Assembly (NCBI GenBank): GCA_014730275.1
Contig: WJIL01000070.1
Location: 1-38,870, forward strand
Direction: 5' to 3'
Length of the DNA: 38,870 nucleotides
Origin: Candidatus Lokiarchaeota archaeon
Lineage (GTDB): Archaea > Asgardarchaeota > Thorarchaeia > Thorarchaeales > Thorarchaeaceae
The notes beneath the pieces are model-generated. The model worked only from the letters and a program-made list of their open reading frames with translations, was not told the origin of the DNA and ran no database searches. The position numbers and the translations under genes are program-made. Shown here in pieces: positions 1 to 8,586 of this stretch; the first letter of the stretch is position 1, and every line of letters starts with the position of its first letter.

Positions 1-1
1 A

Positions 2-415
2 CCGTTTCTACTAGTCTTGGAAGAAGCCCACCAGTTCTGTCCAGAAAGCCGCAGAGAAATCGCTATTCCAAAAGATCGTATAGAAACAATTGCCAGGGAG
101 GGACGAAAATTCTTTGCCTTGTTATGTCTGATTTCTCAACGCCCTGTTAAACTGTCTACCACCGTTCTGAGTCAGTGTACTAATCAGGCGATATTTCGCT
201 GCACCAATCCTTACGACCTCGAGCATATTGGGCGTAGTAGCGAGGGGATAGATCGTTCGTCCCTTGACGCGATAACCTCCCTGGAAGTTGGAGAATCTCT
301 CATGGTGGGAGAGGTTGTAAGTGTTCCAACGTTTGTGAAGATACGGCGCCGCCACTTCGAGCCGAAGGGAAGAATCACCGATCTCCTAGATGCTGTTCGC
401 GAAGCAGAGCACTAA
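2..415 (+). CDS. herA: HerA-type DNA translocase/helicase, C-terminal part (5' end outside window)
   Basis: The frame is open from the left edge, so the N-terminus and Walker A lie outside the window. The first visible residues read PFLLVLEEAHQF, a Walker B segment with the acidic pair of the HerA/FtsK-type ATPase fold. Next come the ISQRP...LSQC stretch and the TNPYDLEHI, SSEGIDRSSLDAITSLEVGE and FVKIRRR segments typical of the HerA C-terminus. In the known family HerA is a hexameric translocase that works with NurA, Mre11 and Rad50 in DNA end resection. Those partners are not visible here. The gene ends 30 bp before a convergent ArsR-like gene. Identification is from motif recognition only. 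Confidence 0.85.
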   Translation, partial: PFLLVLEEAHQFCPESRREIAIPKDRIETIAREGRKFFALLCLISQRPVKLSTTVLSQCTNQAIFRCTNPYDLEHIGRSSEGIDRSSLDAITSLEVGESLMVGEVVSVPTFVKIRRRHFEPKGRITDLLDAVREAEH

Positions 416-445
416 AGCTGAAACTTCTCGAGGACCTTTCTAGGG

Positions 446-730
446 TTAGGGTGTTAAGTCCATGATTATTTCATCAACCGCGGTCCATGAGATTTTCTTT
501 AATCCATGTTGACCGGGCTCATGGCGGCAATCCAGGAGACCGGCTTCTTGAAGGATTTTTATCTGTGCACTTGCGTTGGCCTCTGTACCGCCAAGGTGTT
601 TTGCAACCCTTGTAACATCTTGTTCTTTCTGTAAGAGAAACTGCAGTATTTCTAGGCGTGTGCCTGAAGAAAGTGCGCTTGCTATTCTTAGGATGTCGTC
701 ATCGTTGGCTATTTCTAGTGTTTCTGGCAC
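446..730 (-). CDS. ArsR-like winged-helix transcriptional regulator
   Basis: A 94-residue protein made almost wholly of one winged-helix domain: ASALSSGTRLEILQFLL is the typical first helix of ArsR-type regulators. It is followed by a helix-turn-helix (VTRVAKHLGGTEANASAQIKIL) and a short wing (GLLDCRHEPGQHGLKKISW). No Cys or His cluster of the classical metal-sensing kind is visible, so the signal it senses is unknown. It is transcribed divergently from the DUF460 gene across a 136-bp gap and converges on the herA fragment. It may control its own promoter or the divergent gene, but no operator was found. Confidence 0.75.
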   Translation of the reverse strand: MPETLEIANDDDILRIASALSSGTRLEILQFLLQKEQDVTRVAKHLGGTEANASAQIKILQEAGLLDCRHEPGQHGLKKISWTAVDEIIMDLTP

Positions 731-836
731 TTATCGCACCTCACGTGAATCTGGCCAGTTGTTCAAGCATGTCTTTATTATAGTTGTTGTTTGCAAATGC
801 CTTATGTCGCGTACATCTATGAAGCCATGTTAAGCC

Positions 837-842
837 TTTATA
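837..842 (+). promoter_or_regulatory. TATA box of the DUF460 gene
   Basis: TTTATA lies about 27 nt before the GTG at 867. That is the normal archaeal TATA-to-start distance, so the transcript should begin at or beside the GTG. This supports leaderless translation from 867 rather than from ATG 879 or 903. Confidence 0.55.
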
Positions 843-866
843 GCAATAAATTAAGGATTAAGTTGA

Positions 867-2891
867 GTGCGACCCCTCATGAATAATGAAAGCGAGTTCA
901 TAATGGGCTTTGATATCCTTCCATTTCATAGCCCTCGCTCTCGAACTCCGGCGAAATATGCTTGTGTCATCATGCGAGAAGGAGCAGTACTCAATGAATA
1001 TGAAGAGATATCCCGCCATTCACTGCTAAATCTGGTAAATGAAATCAGTCCCCAATGGCTTTGTACTGATAATATCTTCGAAATTATTCCTGATAGCAAG
1101 TCGGTGATACATCTAATAGAAGATCTCCCTCCTACAACCAAACTGGTTCAAGTTACAGGAGTACCTCCCCGACAAGTAACATTGGCCCGATTAGCTAGAC
1201 AACATGATATACCCCTTTCTGGAAAACCGTCTCCATTGGAAGCAGCTAGGATCGCCGCTCAGCTGGCTTCTCAGGGTGTTGGATACAGCTTAGAGTGTTT
1301 TAGTGCACAGACTGAAATTCAAGTTGTGAGGGGTCGCCGGCCGGGTAGAGGTGGGCAGAGTGCAAATCGTTTCAGACGAAGAGTACAATCGATGATTCAA
1401 CAAATGACCCGGGAAATTGAGTCTAACCTCAAGAGAGCTGAAATTGAATATGATATCAGCATAAGAGAGGCTGATTTCGGCTATGCTAGTTCAAGGATAG
1501 TTGCCTATGCACCATTGCACATTATTCGAGATATTGTAGACTCAAAGCGTAGTGGAGATTTCAAGGTACTCGTAGAACCAATCCGGAAACAGACGGAATT
1601 CGTGCCACTAGAACCGGCGCCAGCTCCCCGAAAAACAAAAACTCAGTATTTCATTCTTGGTATCGATCCTGGTACGACAGCCGCAATCTGTCTACTGACA
1701 CTACGCGGAAAGGTTCATTTCCTTGAAAGCAAGAAAGCTCTAACGCGTGCCGATATTATCAGAATGGTCTATTCCAAAGGCACTCCTGTCATGGTTGCTA
1801 GTGATGTAACCCCTGTTCCCAATATGGTAAAGAAAATTTCCAGTACAGTGAATGCTGATTTATTCACTCCGAATAACAATATCCCTGTTGCAGAAAAGAA
1901 TGAAATAGCCCGGGAGTTTGGTGATGGCGTGAACATCAGCAATGCCCATGAGAGGGATGCTCTGACAGCTGCTGTGTATGCATACCGAAGTATTGTTCCG
2001 AAGCTACGACAAATTGATCGCAAGGTCAGAGAGGATCGTATAGACGTAGATCGAGACCGTCTGAAAGCAATGGTTATTCGCGGAAGCCCCATGAATGAGG
2101 CAATTGCACGCCTCACAAAAGAAGCTGAAGAAGAGGCACCTTCGGAACCTGAAGAAGTGGAAGAGATGCCCGAAGAGACCATCGAGTCTCTGAGGAAACG
2201 ATATACGCAACTCAAAGAGGAAAATGAAACCCTTGAACAGAAGGTTGAAGATTTGAATCGCTTGGTAGACTACCTTCGATTCAAAGAGAACGAGCTATCT
2301 CACAGCCTCGAAATCATCAGTAAACAGAATTATTGGAAAGTCAAGCGAGATCGAAAAGTGGCCAAGAAGAATTCCGAGATTAAGCGGTCACGACAGCGGA
2401 TTCACAGTCTCGAGGATCAGATTGAGAGTCTTGAGAACCTCCTATCCAAGCTAAGAGGGGTTAAGCGTCTTGAAATGCGTGGAGATATGCTTGCAGTCAA
2501 GAGGATTGGAAAATTCACACAGGAAAGCATTCAGAACTATATTCGGGAAGTGGCCCCTCTAAAAAAGGGCGACGTTGTTCTCTTTGATGATGCTTCTGGT
2601 GCAGGGCCACAAACAGCCCATATATTAGCAGAGAAAGGGATTCGCGCAGTGATTGTAGATACGCCGTTGTCCCATTTGGCAGAGAATGAATTAATTGAAG
2701 CCGAGATTCCAGTTATTGAGGCGGATGATGTTAAGCTGAGACGAATTGATGAATTTGCGTTTATTGATCGTGATAGATTTGAAAGGAACATGTCCTCTTT
2801 CAAAGAGGTAGTCCACGAGAAAGCACGACAAAAACGCGAAGATCAACTTGTTGAAATGGTTGAACGATACCGTCGTGAATCATCCCATTAA
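867..2891 (+). CDS. DUF460/COG2433 protein: RNase H-fold domain with a long coiled coil
   Basis: A 674-residue protein of the archaeal COG2433/DUF460 family, annotated in that family as a predicted nuclease of the RNase H/RuvC-like fold. The ILGIDPGTTAA segment (Asp267) is the RuvC-type first beta strand, and HERDALTAAVYAY (Asp364) is the matching last acidic motif. Before it lies an N-terminal domain of about 250 residues. Residues about 425-536 form a charged coiled coil. The last 130 residues form a small alpha/beta domain (GDVVLFDDASGAG, GIRAVIVDTPLSH). The start is GTG 867, chosen from the TATA position; ATG 879 is possible. The gene ends 8 bp from the convergent Sm-like gene. The cellular role is unknown; RNA or DNA processing is an inference from the fold. 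Confidence 0.85.
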   Translation: MRPLMNNESEFIMGFDILPFHSPRSRTPAKYACVIMREGAVLNEYEEISRHSLLNLVNEISPQWLCTDNIFEIIPDSKSVIHLIEDLPPTTKLVQVTGVPPRQVTLARLARQHDIPLSGKPSPLEAARIAAQLASQGVGYSLECFSAQTEIQVVRGRRPGRGGQSANRFRRRVQSMIQQMTREIESNLKRAEIEYDISIREADFGYASSRIVAYAPLHIIRDIVDSKRSGDFKVLVEPIRKQTEFVPLEPAPAPRKTKTQYFILGIDPGTTAAICLLTLRGKVHFLESKKALTRADIIRMVYSKGTPVMVASDVTPVPNMVKKISSTVNADLFTPNNNIPVAEKNEIAREFGDGVNISNAHERDALTAAVYAYRSIVPKLRQIDRKVREDRIDVDRDRLKAMVIRGSPMNEAIARLTKEAEEEAPSEPEEVEEMPEETIESLRKRYTQLKEENETLEQKVEDLNRLVDYLRFKENELSHSLEIISKQNYWKVKRDRKVAKKNSEIKRSRQRIHSLEDQIESLENLLSKLRGVKRLEMRGDMLAVKRIGKFTQESIQNYIREVAPLKKGDVVLFDDASGAGPQTAHILAEKGIRAVIVDTPLSHLAENELIEAEIPVIEADDVKLRRIDEFAFIDRDRFERNMSSFKEVVHEKARQKREDQLVEMVERYRRESSH

Positions 2892-2899
2892 TCTGTTCT

Positions 2900-3130
2900 T
2901 TACTCATTTAGCTGGATCCATAATATGTTGTTGCCACGTATTAGCACTTGGCCATATTTCGCCTTGACTACTTCCCCCTCAAGTTCCTCGGCTGATGTAA
3001 GCGTCATATTCATGTATGGATCACATGTGTTAAGGCGCCCTCTGAAAATTCGTTCATCCTTCAACTTCACAGAGATAATCGTATTCATGGACTGCTGTAG
3101 AATCCTTATTGGTTTCTGCTTCTGGGGCAC
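2900..3130 (-). CDS. Sm-like archaeal RNA-binding protein (SmAP/LSm)
   Basis: A 76-residue single-domain Sm protein. The Sm1 motif (SVKLKDERIFRGRLNTCDPYMN) and the Sm2 motif (GQVLIRGNNILWI, with the RG of the uridine-binding pocket) are both clear. Archaeal SmAPs form heptameric rings that bind U-rich RNA and associate with tRNA and small-RNA metabolism. The start is GTG (complement of 3128-3130) with a GAGGAG ribosome site about 10 nt upstream. A TATA-like element lies near 3168-3176 on the same strand. The gene is divergent from kae1, which is the neighbour often seen near other translation genes. Confidence 0.93.
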   Translation of the reverse strand: MPQKQKPIRILQQSMNTIISVKLKDERIFRGRLNTCDPYMNMTLTSAEELEGEVVKAKYGQVLIRGNNILWIQLNE

Positions 3131-3243
3131 CGATTTTCTCCTCGTTGCAGTGGCTCAATGAGGATGATATAAATGCTTGCACATTTCGACACTGCTCAAT
3201 CTTTAAGATTGCTATCTGTTAGTTACATTTGAGAGATGATTCA

Positions 3244-4233
3244 ATGCCCATATTATGTCTTGGCTTAGAGGGTACGGCACATTCATTCGGTGCAGGAGTT
3301 GTCTCTGCTGATGGAAGGGTCTTATCGAATGAATGGGATATGCTCACTCCTGAGAAAGGAGGGATACATCCTCGAAAAGCCAGTAGGCATCATTCTCGTC
3401 TAGGCCCTAAGGTGATTGCCAAAGCATTGAAGAAAGCTGGAAAACAGCCTAATGATATCGATTTAATTGCTTTCTCAAGGGGGCCTGGCTTGGGACCCTG
3501 CCTGAGAACAACAGCAACAATGGCTAGAACGCTTGCTCTCAGTCTTGATATACCACTCATAGGTGTAAATCACTGCGTTGCTCATATCGAGATTGGTTGT
3601 CTGGAATCTGGTTTCCAAGACCCTGTTACAGTCTACGTTTCCGGCGGCAACACTCAGATTATTGCTTTTGCTGGAGGCAGATACAGAACCTTTGGAGAAA
3701 CTCTTGATATAGCACTGGGCAATATGCTTGACACTCTTGGCCGTGAAATGGGCATGAAGTTTCCTGCTGGCCCAACCATCGAAACCTATGCACGAGAAGG
3801 AACTTCCTACTACAACCTTCCTTATTCTGTGAAAGGTATGGATGTAAGCTATTCCGGCATGTTGACAGCAGCTATTCGCCTTCATACTGAAAATGTTGCC
3901 AGGGAAGATATTTGCTTCAGTGTTCAAGAAACAGCTTTTGGAATGATTGCAGAAATTGCTGAGAGAGCCGTTGCACATACTAAGAAAAAGGAGCTTCTGC
4001 TCACAGGTGGTGTCGCTAGGAATGAACGTCTTACATCAATTCTTAGGGGTGTATCGGAGCGGCATAAAATCAGTTTCCACAGGGTTTCTAAGTCACTAGC
4101 TGGAGATCAAGGGGCTATGATAGCTTGGACCGGTATAGTGCAGTACCTTGCTGGAGATACAATCAATGTAGAAGATTCTAGGGTTCTACCTCGTTGGCGA
4201 ACCGATGAACAAGACATAGTCTGGAAGAAATAG
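3244..4233 (+). CDS. kae1: KEOPS subunit Kae1, tRNA threonylcarbamoyladenosine transferase
   Basis: Catalytic subunit of KEOPS, which transfers the threonylcarbamoyl group from threonylcarbamoyl-AMP to A37 of ANN-decoding tRNAs. An ASKHA fold begins at MPILCLGLEGTAHSFGAG. The metal-binding HCVAH motif is present (His110, His114), as are VSGGNTQ, the LGNMLDTLGREMGMKFPAGP loop and the C-terminal LTGGVARN and GDQGAMIAW phosphate motifs. The 330-residue length fits free-standing archaeal Kae1. ATG 3244 is preferred over the in-frame TTG at 3229 because the fold begins right at it. The bud32 gene follows after 6 bp. Many archaea fuse the two; here they are separate. Confidence 0.96.
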   Translation: MPILCLGLEGTAHSFGAGVVSADGRVLSNEWDMLTPEKGGIHPRKASRHHSRLGPKVIAKALKKAGKQPNDIDLIAFSRGPGLGPCLRTTATMARTLALSLDIPLIGVNHCVAHIEIGCLESGFQDPVTVYVSGGNTQIIAFAGGRYRTFGETLDIALGNMLDTLGREMGMKFPAGPTIETYAREGTSYYNLPYSVKGMDVSYSGMLTAAIRLHTENVAREDICFSVQETAFGMIAEIAERAVAHTKKKELLLTGGVARNERLTSILRGVSERHKISFHRVSKSLAGDQGAMIAWTGIVQYLAGDTINVEDSRVLPRWRTDEQDIVWKK

Positions 4234-4239
4234 GGGTAA

Positions 4240-4869
4240 ATGACGATGGAAATCATAGCTCAAGGGGCGGAATCCTGTGTCTACAAAATCAAAAAATGGG
4301 GTAAAACCTTTGCCATGAAATCGCGACCCATGAAAGGATATCTTCTACCCGAGATTGACAAATCCATCCGCTCTAGAAGAACGTCTAGAGAGTGCAAAAT
4401 GTTAACCTATGTCCGCCAATTAGGTGTACCCACACCAGCTGTCTACTCCATAGACATGACAAATCACATCATAATAATGGACTATATTGAAGGAAAACAG
4501 CTCAAGGAACTCGTAGGAAACCTGCCGAAGAAGAAATTGGTAGTCCTATGCAGAAGATTTGGACAATTTATGGGAATAATGCACAATGCAGATGTAGTTC
4601 ATGGAGACCCAACAACTAGCAACGTAATAATGGATTCAGCTTCAAAGATGTGGTTTGTGGATTTCGGTTTAGCTGAGAAAAACGCTACTGTTGAAATGAA
4701 AGGAGTGGACCTCCATCTTATTCGGCGGGCGCTTGAAACAACCCACTGGGATTATCAAGATACCATGTTTGAAGCTACTATAGAGGGATACACTCAGACT
4801 GTAGGTCCACAATCCACCGAACTCTTCTCACGGATGGATAGTATTAGGGAACGCGGAAGATATCATTAA
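4240..4869 (+). CDS. bud32: KEOPS subunit Bud32, atypical kinase/ATPase
   Basis: A 209-residue piD261/Bud32-type mini-kinase. It stimulates Kae1 in t6A synthesis and acts as an ATPase within KEOPS. Visible features are the nucleotide-binding start AQGAESCVYKI, the catalytic-loop sequence HGDPTTSN (His121, Asp123) and the DFG-type VDFGLAEK (Asp141). An activation segment is lacking, as expected for Bud32. ATG 4240 is 6 bp after kae1, so the two are almost certainly co-transcribed. The C-terminal tail IRERGRYH matches the basic end of the family. The Pcc1 partner lies 2 kb downstream; no Cgi121 gene is recognisable in the window. Confidence 0.96.
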   Translation: MTMEIIAQGAESCVYKIKKWGKTFAMKSRPMKGYLLPEIDKSIRSRRTSRECKMLTYVRQLGVPTPAVYSIDMTNHIIIMDYIEGKQLKELVGNLPKKKLVVLCRRFGQFMGIMHNADVVHGDPTTSNVIMDSASKMWFVDFGLAEKNATVEMKGVDLHLIRRALETTHWDYQDTMFEATIEGYTQTVGPQSTELFSRMDSIRERGRYH

Positions 4870-4971
4870 TCTCTTCTATTTTCCACACTTGCTATCATAA
4901 ATCTTATATCTATTTCCAAGAGGGATTACCAGACCCGTTTTTGGGAATCGACTGACTCAGAGGAATTTACT

Positions 4972-5433
4972 ATGGCAAGGATGCATACTAGGCGAAAAGG
5001 CCAATCGGGGAGCAAACGCCCTTCCACTTTGCGTGTTCCTGAATGGTTAGATGAAGAAAAGGACGCAGAATGGGTCGAAGACAAGATTGTTGAATTGGCT
5101 AAAGCTGGTAACCCCCCGTCTATGATTGGAGTGATTCTCAGAGATCAGTACGGAATCCCATTGGTGAAGGTTATAACTGGGAAGAAGATTACCGAGATAT
5201 TAGAGGAGCACGATTTAACACGTGACGTTCCCGAGGATCTTCGAAATCTAATCGCGAAAGCAGCTTCAATTCACAGGCATCTTGAAGATAACAAACGTGA
5301 CAATGTAGCGAAACGCAATCTACAACTTACAGAGAGCAAGATTCACCGTCTCTCTAAATACTACAAGAAGAAACGTGTTTTGCCTTCTGATTGGAAGTAT
5401 TCTCCTGAAAAGGCAGCGGTTCTATTGCGCTAG
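4972..5433 (+). CDS. rps15: Ribosomal protein uS15 (S15P/S13e)
   Basis: A 153-residue archaeal/eukaryotic-type uS15 of the 30S subunit. It has the N-terminal extension typical of archaea (MARMHTRRKGQSGSKRP) and the S15 core ending in ESKIHRLSKYYKKKRVLPSDWKYSPEKAAVLL. It binds the central domain of 16S rRNA. A TATA-like CTTATATC lies near 4906 in the gap after bud32, giving a leader of about 40 nt with a weak GAGG before the ATG. It heads the row uS15, RecJ/Cdc45-like, pcc1. That gene order is widespread in archaea and supports the assignment of the two less conserved neighbours. Confidence 0.97.
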   Translation: MARMHTRRKGQSGSKRPSTLRVPEWLDEEKDAEWVEDKIVELAKAGNPPSMIGVILRDQYGIPLVKVITGKKITEILEEHDLTRDVPEDLRNLIAKAASIHRHLEDNKRDNVAKRNLQLTESKIHRLSKYYKKKRVLPSDWKYSPEKAAVLLR

Positions 5434-5467
5434 CCTTATCACATTGCATACAATTAATTCATCTCAA

Positions 5468-6793
5468 ATGATTGACCATTCTGATGATGCTTTCAGTCTA
5501 GAGAAATTGGATGGTTTGTGGGCGGACCTAGAGCTTAGTGGTAATGACAAAAGCTTGGTACTTATTTCACCCCGTCCTGAATCCCTCTTCGCAGCCTCTC
5601 TGATCTGCAGGGCTTACTTGAAGAACCATACACCCTTCACATTGACTTATACTGAGCCTGTTTCAGATTTTGGTCGGATTGAAAAAATATCTCAGTCACA
5701 AGGCGCCCCTCTTACGATTGTTGTGGGAACAGAGTTCTATGGCCCAGTAAAGGAGCCCCCAAATCGTTGTATTTTCTTGGGTTGTGAATCACCATCAGAA
5801 TCCTCGGACAGATTTGTAGGCTCTATTGATTCATTATCACACGTTTGTTGTGCCTTTGCCAGCAAGATTGTATCGCTCGACAATTGGCATAAGCAGCTTG
5901 CGGCTGCCGTTGTACTAGCACAGAAATCGAGGAATCTCACCCCTTCTGCCGAGAGCGAAAATATTGTTCGTAGATCGTTGGAAGCAGGTATCTTGGAACA
6001 AAGGAGAGGATTACGACTTTTCGGCATCAATCACCTTTCCGCAAAAGATGTCCTATTGTATAGCATATACCCATATTTGCAGGGTTTGAGTGGTGTTGAA
6101 GATTCGTGTGATAAGCTGGTCAAGGAAGCAAATATACCACTCTCTAAACGAGCTCTCCCCATGATTTCTCTTTCTAATGATGAAAAAGAAAGGATAAGTC
6201 AGATTCTCATTCGCGATTCTTCAAATGCTGCTATCGGCTCTATGTTTGGTGAAGACTACATCTTTCTTCATGAGAATAGGGAAACACCTGTTCGGTTTAT
6301 GTCGTCAATACTTCCCCTTTTGAAGACCTGCTGGAAACTCCTTGAGCTTGGTATTGCTGCATCAGTTTGTGTCGGTGACCGCTCGCGTTTACTTCATTCT
6401 CTTATTAAATCTCATATTGAATACTGCAAAAGCACAACGCGTGGTTTTCATACGCTGACAAAGCGTGCTGACGAAGGGAAATTTCAAACTGCACATGATT
6501 CTATAATCATTTCAGATTTAGGGGTGGAACCAAGTGTCTTGTCCGATGTTGGGCGTATTGCATTTGATACTGGTCTATTCGATTCACAGCGTTTTCTTTT
6601 GTTAGAATCAAACCGTCATACTGAATTAGTATGGAATAGCGAAATCCATGCCCTAAGAGAGGTTTTCGCGGTATTGGAGAATACAAAAGCACGAATCAAA
6701 TCTACATCTCCTTATTCAATTCGCTTATTCAATGGAAGAAAACCCTCAGAAATAGCCGAGATGATGCATGATGGAATTGAAAATACATCTTGA
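5468..6793 (+). CDS. Catalytically degenerate RecJ/Cdc45-like (DHH-family) protein
   Basis: A 441-residue protein in the place where archaea normally carry the RecJ-like/GAN nuclease (after uS15, before pcc1). The segment RRSLEAGILEQRRGLRLFG followed by YSIYPYLQGLSG matches the middle of archaeal RecJ-like proteins well. The DHH catalytic motifs are gone. The usual DADG-type motif is replaced by SPRPESLFAASLI, the DHH site reads IFLGCESPSES, and the motif IV Asp region reads AAVVLAQKS. In the family, loss of these residues marks Cdc45-type scaffolds that bind GINS and MCM rather than active nucleases. ATG 5468 gives the natural length; a longer upstream frame overlaps uS15 and is not needed. 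Its end overlaps pcc1. Confidence 0.7.
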   Translation: MIDHSDDAFSLEKLDGLWADLELSGNDKSLVLISPRPESLFAASLICRAYLKNHTPFTLTYTEPVSDFGRIEKISQSQGAPLTIVVGTEFYGPVKEPPNRCIFLGCESPSESSDRFVGSIDSLSHVCCAFASKIVSLDNWHKQLAAAVVLAQKSRNLTPSAESENIVRRSLEAGILEQRRGLRLFGINHLSAKDVLLYSIYPYLQGLSGVEDSCDKLVKEANIPLSKRALPMISLSNDEKERISQILIRDSSNAAIGSMFGEDYIFLHENRETPVRFMSSILPLLKTCWKLLELGIAASVCVGDRSRLLHSLIKSHIEYCKSTTRGFHTLTKRADEGKFQTAHDSIIISDLGVEPSVLSDVGRIAFDTGLFDSQRFLLLESNRHTELVWNSEIHALREVFAVLENTKARIKSTSPYSIRLFNGRKPSEIAEMMHDGIENTS

Positions 6794-7022
6794 GTTTGCA
6801 AATGCTGATACTGCTAAGAGAATCCTTCAATCCATTGGACCCGATAACGAACCTCTGCCCATCGGTTTGAGTATTGACTCACAACAAACGGAAACATCCT
6901 TACAATTTTCAATCGATTGTGCCAGGGGAATTGACAGTTTAAGGCATACCTTTGAAGACTTGATGGGTGCTATCGACCTCTCCTTGAGGACAACACAACG
7001 CTTGGACTCGCAGAAAGCCTAA
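6768..7022 (+). CDS. pcc1: KEOPS subunit Pcc1
   Basis: An 84-residue Pcc1-type protein, the dimerisation subunit that links two KEOPS arms through Kae1. It has the family pattern of an N-terminal beta strand (LKIHLEFANADTAKRILQSI), a central strand pair with SLQFSIDCARGIDSLRHTFEDLMGAIDLSLRT, and no catalytic residues. The start ATG 6768 (or 6771) lies inside the last codons of the RecJ/Cdc45-like gene, so translation is probably coupled. Its stop overlaps the stop of the convergent FAU-1 gene by about 4 bp. With Kae1 and Bud32 nearby, three of the KEOPS core subunits are in one neighbourhood. Confidence 0.85.
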   Translation: MMELKIHLEFANADTAKRILQSIGPDNEPLPIGLSIDSQQTETSLQFSIDCARGIDSLRHTFEDLMGAIDLSLRTTQRLDSQKA

Positions 7023-8500
7023 GGTATTCTTTTCTTCTTTCTTTTTTTCTTCATGCCTTCGTATATTGCTTTAGCTTTTCTCTCAACAGAATCTGCCATT
7101 CTCTCAGTGATGAACCCTCTCTCCACAGCTCGCTTCAGGAGATGTTGATCGATTATTCTTGTTTCCCCATTTATCGGATTGACAATGTCAATTTCCAAAT
7201 CTATATAGCGAACACGACTAGGATTGTCACTATTGCTCGGATATACCTCTATAGCCGTATTGAGATTCACATAAGCCCCTTTCAGTCTACCATCACGCGA
7301 ATAATATTTGGTAACCAAAGTCTGCGCTCCCGGTACCACTTTGGTGACCGCATAATCTCCTTCCGTACAGGAAACATCCACATCTTCTGAACGCTTTCGA
7401 TTCAGCTTCAGTTTCCGATTTGTATACCTAAACTTGCGGCGTATAGTTAGGCTACCTGTATTGACCTCTGTAACTGTACCTCGGGACAGAACGATATTCC
7501 TTCCATCGAGTTTAACGTGCTCGATATTAATGGGGTCATTGACTCTCGGCATATCTCGTGATACTACCCTTTCCAGCTTGGAGGTCATGTATTCTTTTTC
7601 TTCAGGCCTTTCTTCAATAATTAACTCTGCAAAGTCCACTAGGGGGCTGTAGTTGGCGCTCTTGTAGAAATGATGGTGTTTCATAGTTGGTCTAATCTTG
7701 CCTCGGGTCTCATCAAGAGCCTTCTTCACTTCGGCTGGGAATTCTATGTCGGCGTTACTTGTCCCCTCAAACAAACGTCCCGGACCATCTATCTTTTCAA
7801 AATCGGCGTAGATAGTCTGTGACACATCCAGAAGATCGTCAACACCGTCTCTAAGCTCTTTCTCCGTTAGTTTAGCCGCCGCTGTCCTCCAAAGTATACC
7901 CCATCCTTCTGTATGCTGTCGAAGTTTCTTGCCAAGGGCTGTCAAATATCGGCGTTTACTCTCATCTTTGATTTTGGTGCTGATTCTCACAACCGGTTCA
8001 GGTAGCAAGACTGCAACCTTACCCGGAATCGTAATATTACTCGACAAAACTGGAGATTTTCGGCCATAATCATGAGCGCGAACTTGGACCATTCTGTATG
8101 AATCTGGCTTCATTCCCTTTTCTGGTAGAAGCCCACATATCCTCCCCAGATCTACTTCTATTTGTCCTGTTCGCTTATCTTTTCCTATGATTTTTCCTTT
8201 GTATATCGAGCTCTTGGCAACTCTTGGTGTCCGTGTAATTATCCAACCAAGCCTTCTTCGAAGTACATCTGAAAGTTTGTTTAGCAAAGACTCGTACGCT
8301 ATAGCAACAATTCCCTGTAAATCACTTCTATCCCAAATATCGATGTCGGGAATCGCGTCTCTAAAAGGCAATCCAAAACGGCGGGCCACATCAGGAGATG
8401 GCTGCACTATTTCAAAGTGATTCTGCAGAAGGATTTGAGCCAGTGACTGTGAATATATACCTCTGATTCTGACTTTGATAGTAGATGCCTCTGATTCCAT
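7019..8500 (-). CDS. fau-1: Ribonuclease FAU-1 (RNase E/G-type S1 plus DUF402)
   Basis: A 493-residue archaeal FAU-1 family protein; members bind AU-rich RNA and process pre-5S rRNA in studied species. The N-terminal part has the family start KVRIRGIYSQSLAQILLQNHFEIVQPS with RRFGLPF and DIDIWDRSDLQGI. An S1-like RNase E/G region follows (residues about 80-190, with YKGKIIGKDKRTGQIEVDLG). The C-terminus is the DUF402 domain (KHHHFYKSANYSP at about residue 310 and further strands to ISKGYV-like ends). The tail is very basic (KKKRKKKRIP). ATG at the complement of 8498-8500 is chosen because the conserved domain starts nine residues later. A longer upstream frame to 8653 has no family match. It follows UPF0147 on the same strand. 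Confidence 0.9.
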   Translation of the reverse strand: MESEASTIKVRIRGIYSQSLAQILLQNHFEIVQPSPDVARRFGLPFRDAIPDIDIWDRSDLQGIVAIAYESLLNKLSDVLRRRLGWIITRTPRVAKSSIYKGKIIGKDKRTGQIEVDLGRICGLLPEKGMKPDSYRMVQVRAHDYGRKSPVLSSNITIPGKVAVLLPEPVVRISTKIKDESKRRYLTALGKKLRQHTEGWGILWRTAAAKLTEKELRDGVDDLLDVSQTIYADFEKIDGPGRLFEGTSNADIEFPAEVKKALDETRGKIRPTMKHHHFYKSANYSPLVDFAELIIEERPEEKEYMTSKLERVVSRDMPRVNDPINIEHVKLDGRNIVLSRGTVTEVNTGSLTIRRKFRYTNRKLKLNRKRSEDVDVSCTEGDYAVTKVVPGAQTLVTKYYSRDGRLKGAYVNLNTAIEVYPSNSDNPSRVRYIDLEIDIVNPINGETRIIDQHLLKRAVERGFITERMADSVERKAKAIYEGMKKKRKKKRIP

Positions 8501-8586
8501 ATTGTAACACTTACCTGACGAGGCGCCGGCGGCACTATGATGTTGCAGAGCTGCTGCAACAAAGATTACTGTGGATTCTATTTGGA

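Noticed and set aside
4068-4084. ORB-like GTTTCCACAGG inside kae1
   Set aside because: It lies in conserved coding sequence and matches only the reverse core partly; likely chance.
5375-5467. Upstream extension of the RecJ/Cdc45-like frame into uS15
   Set aside because: It overlaps the end of uS15 and adds residues with no family resemblance; ATG 5468 is natural.
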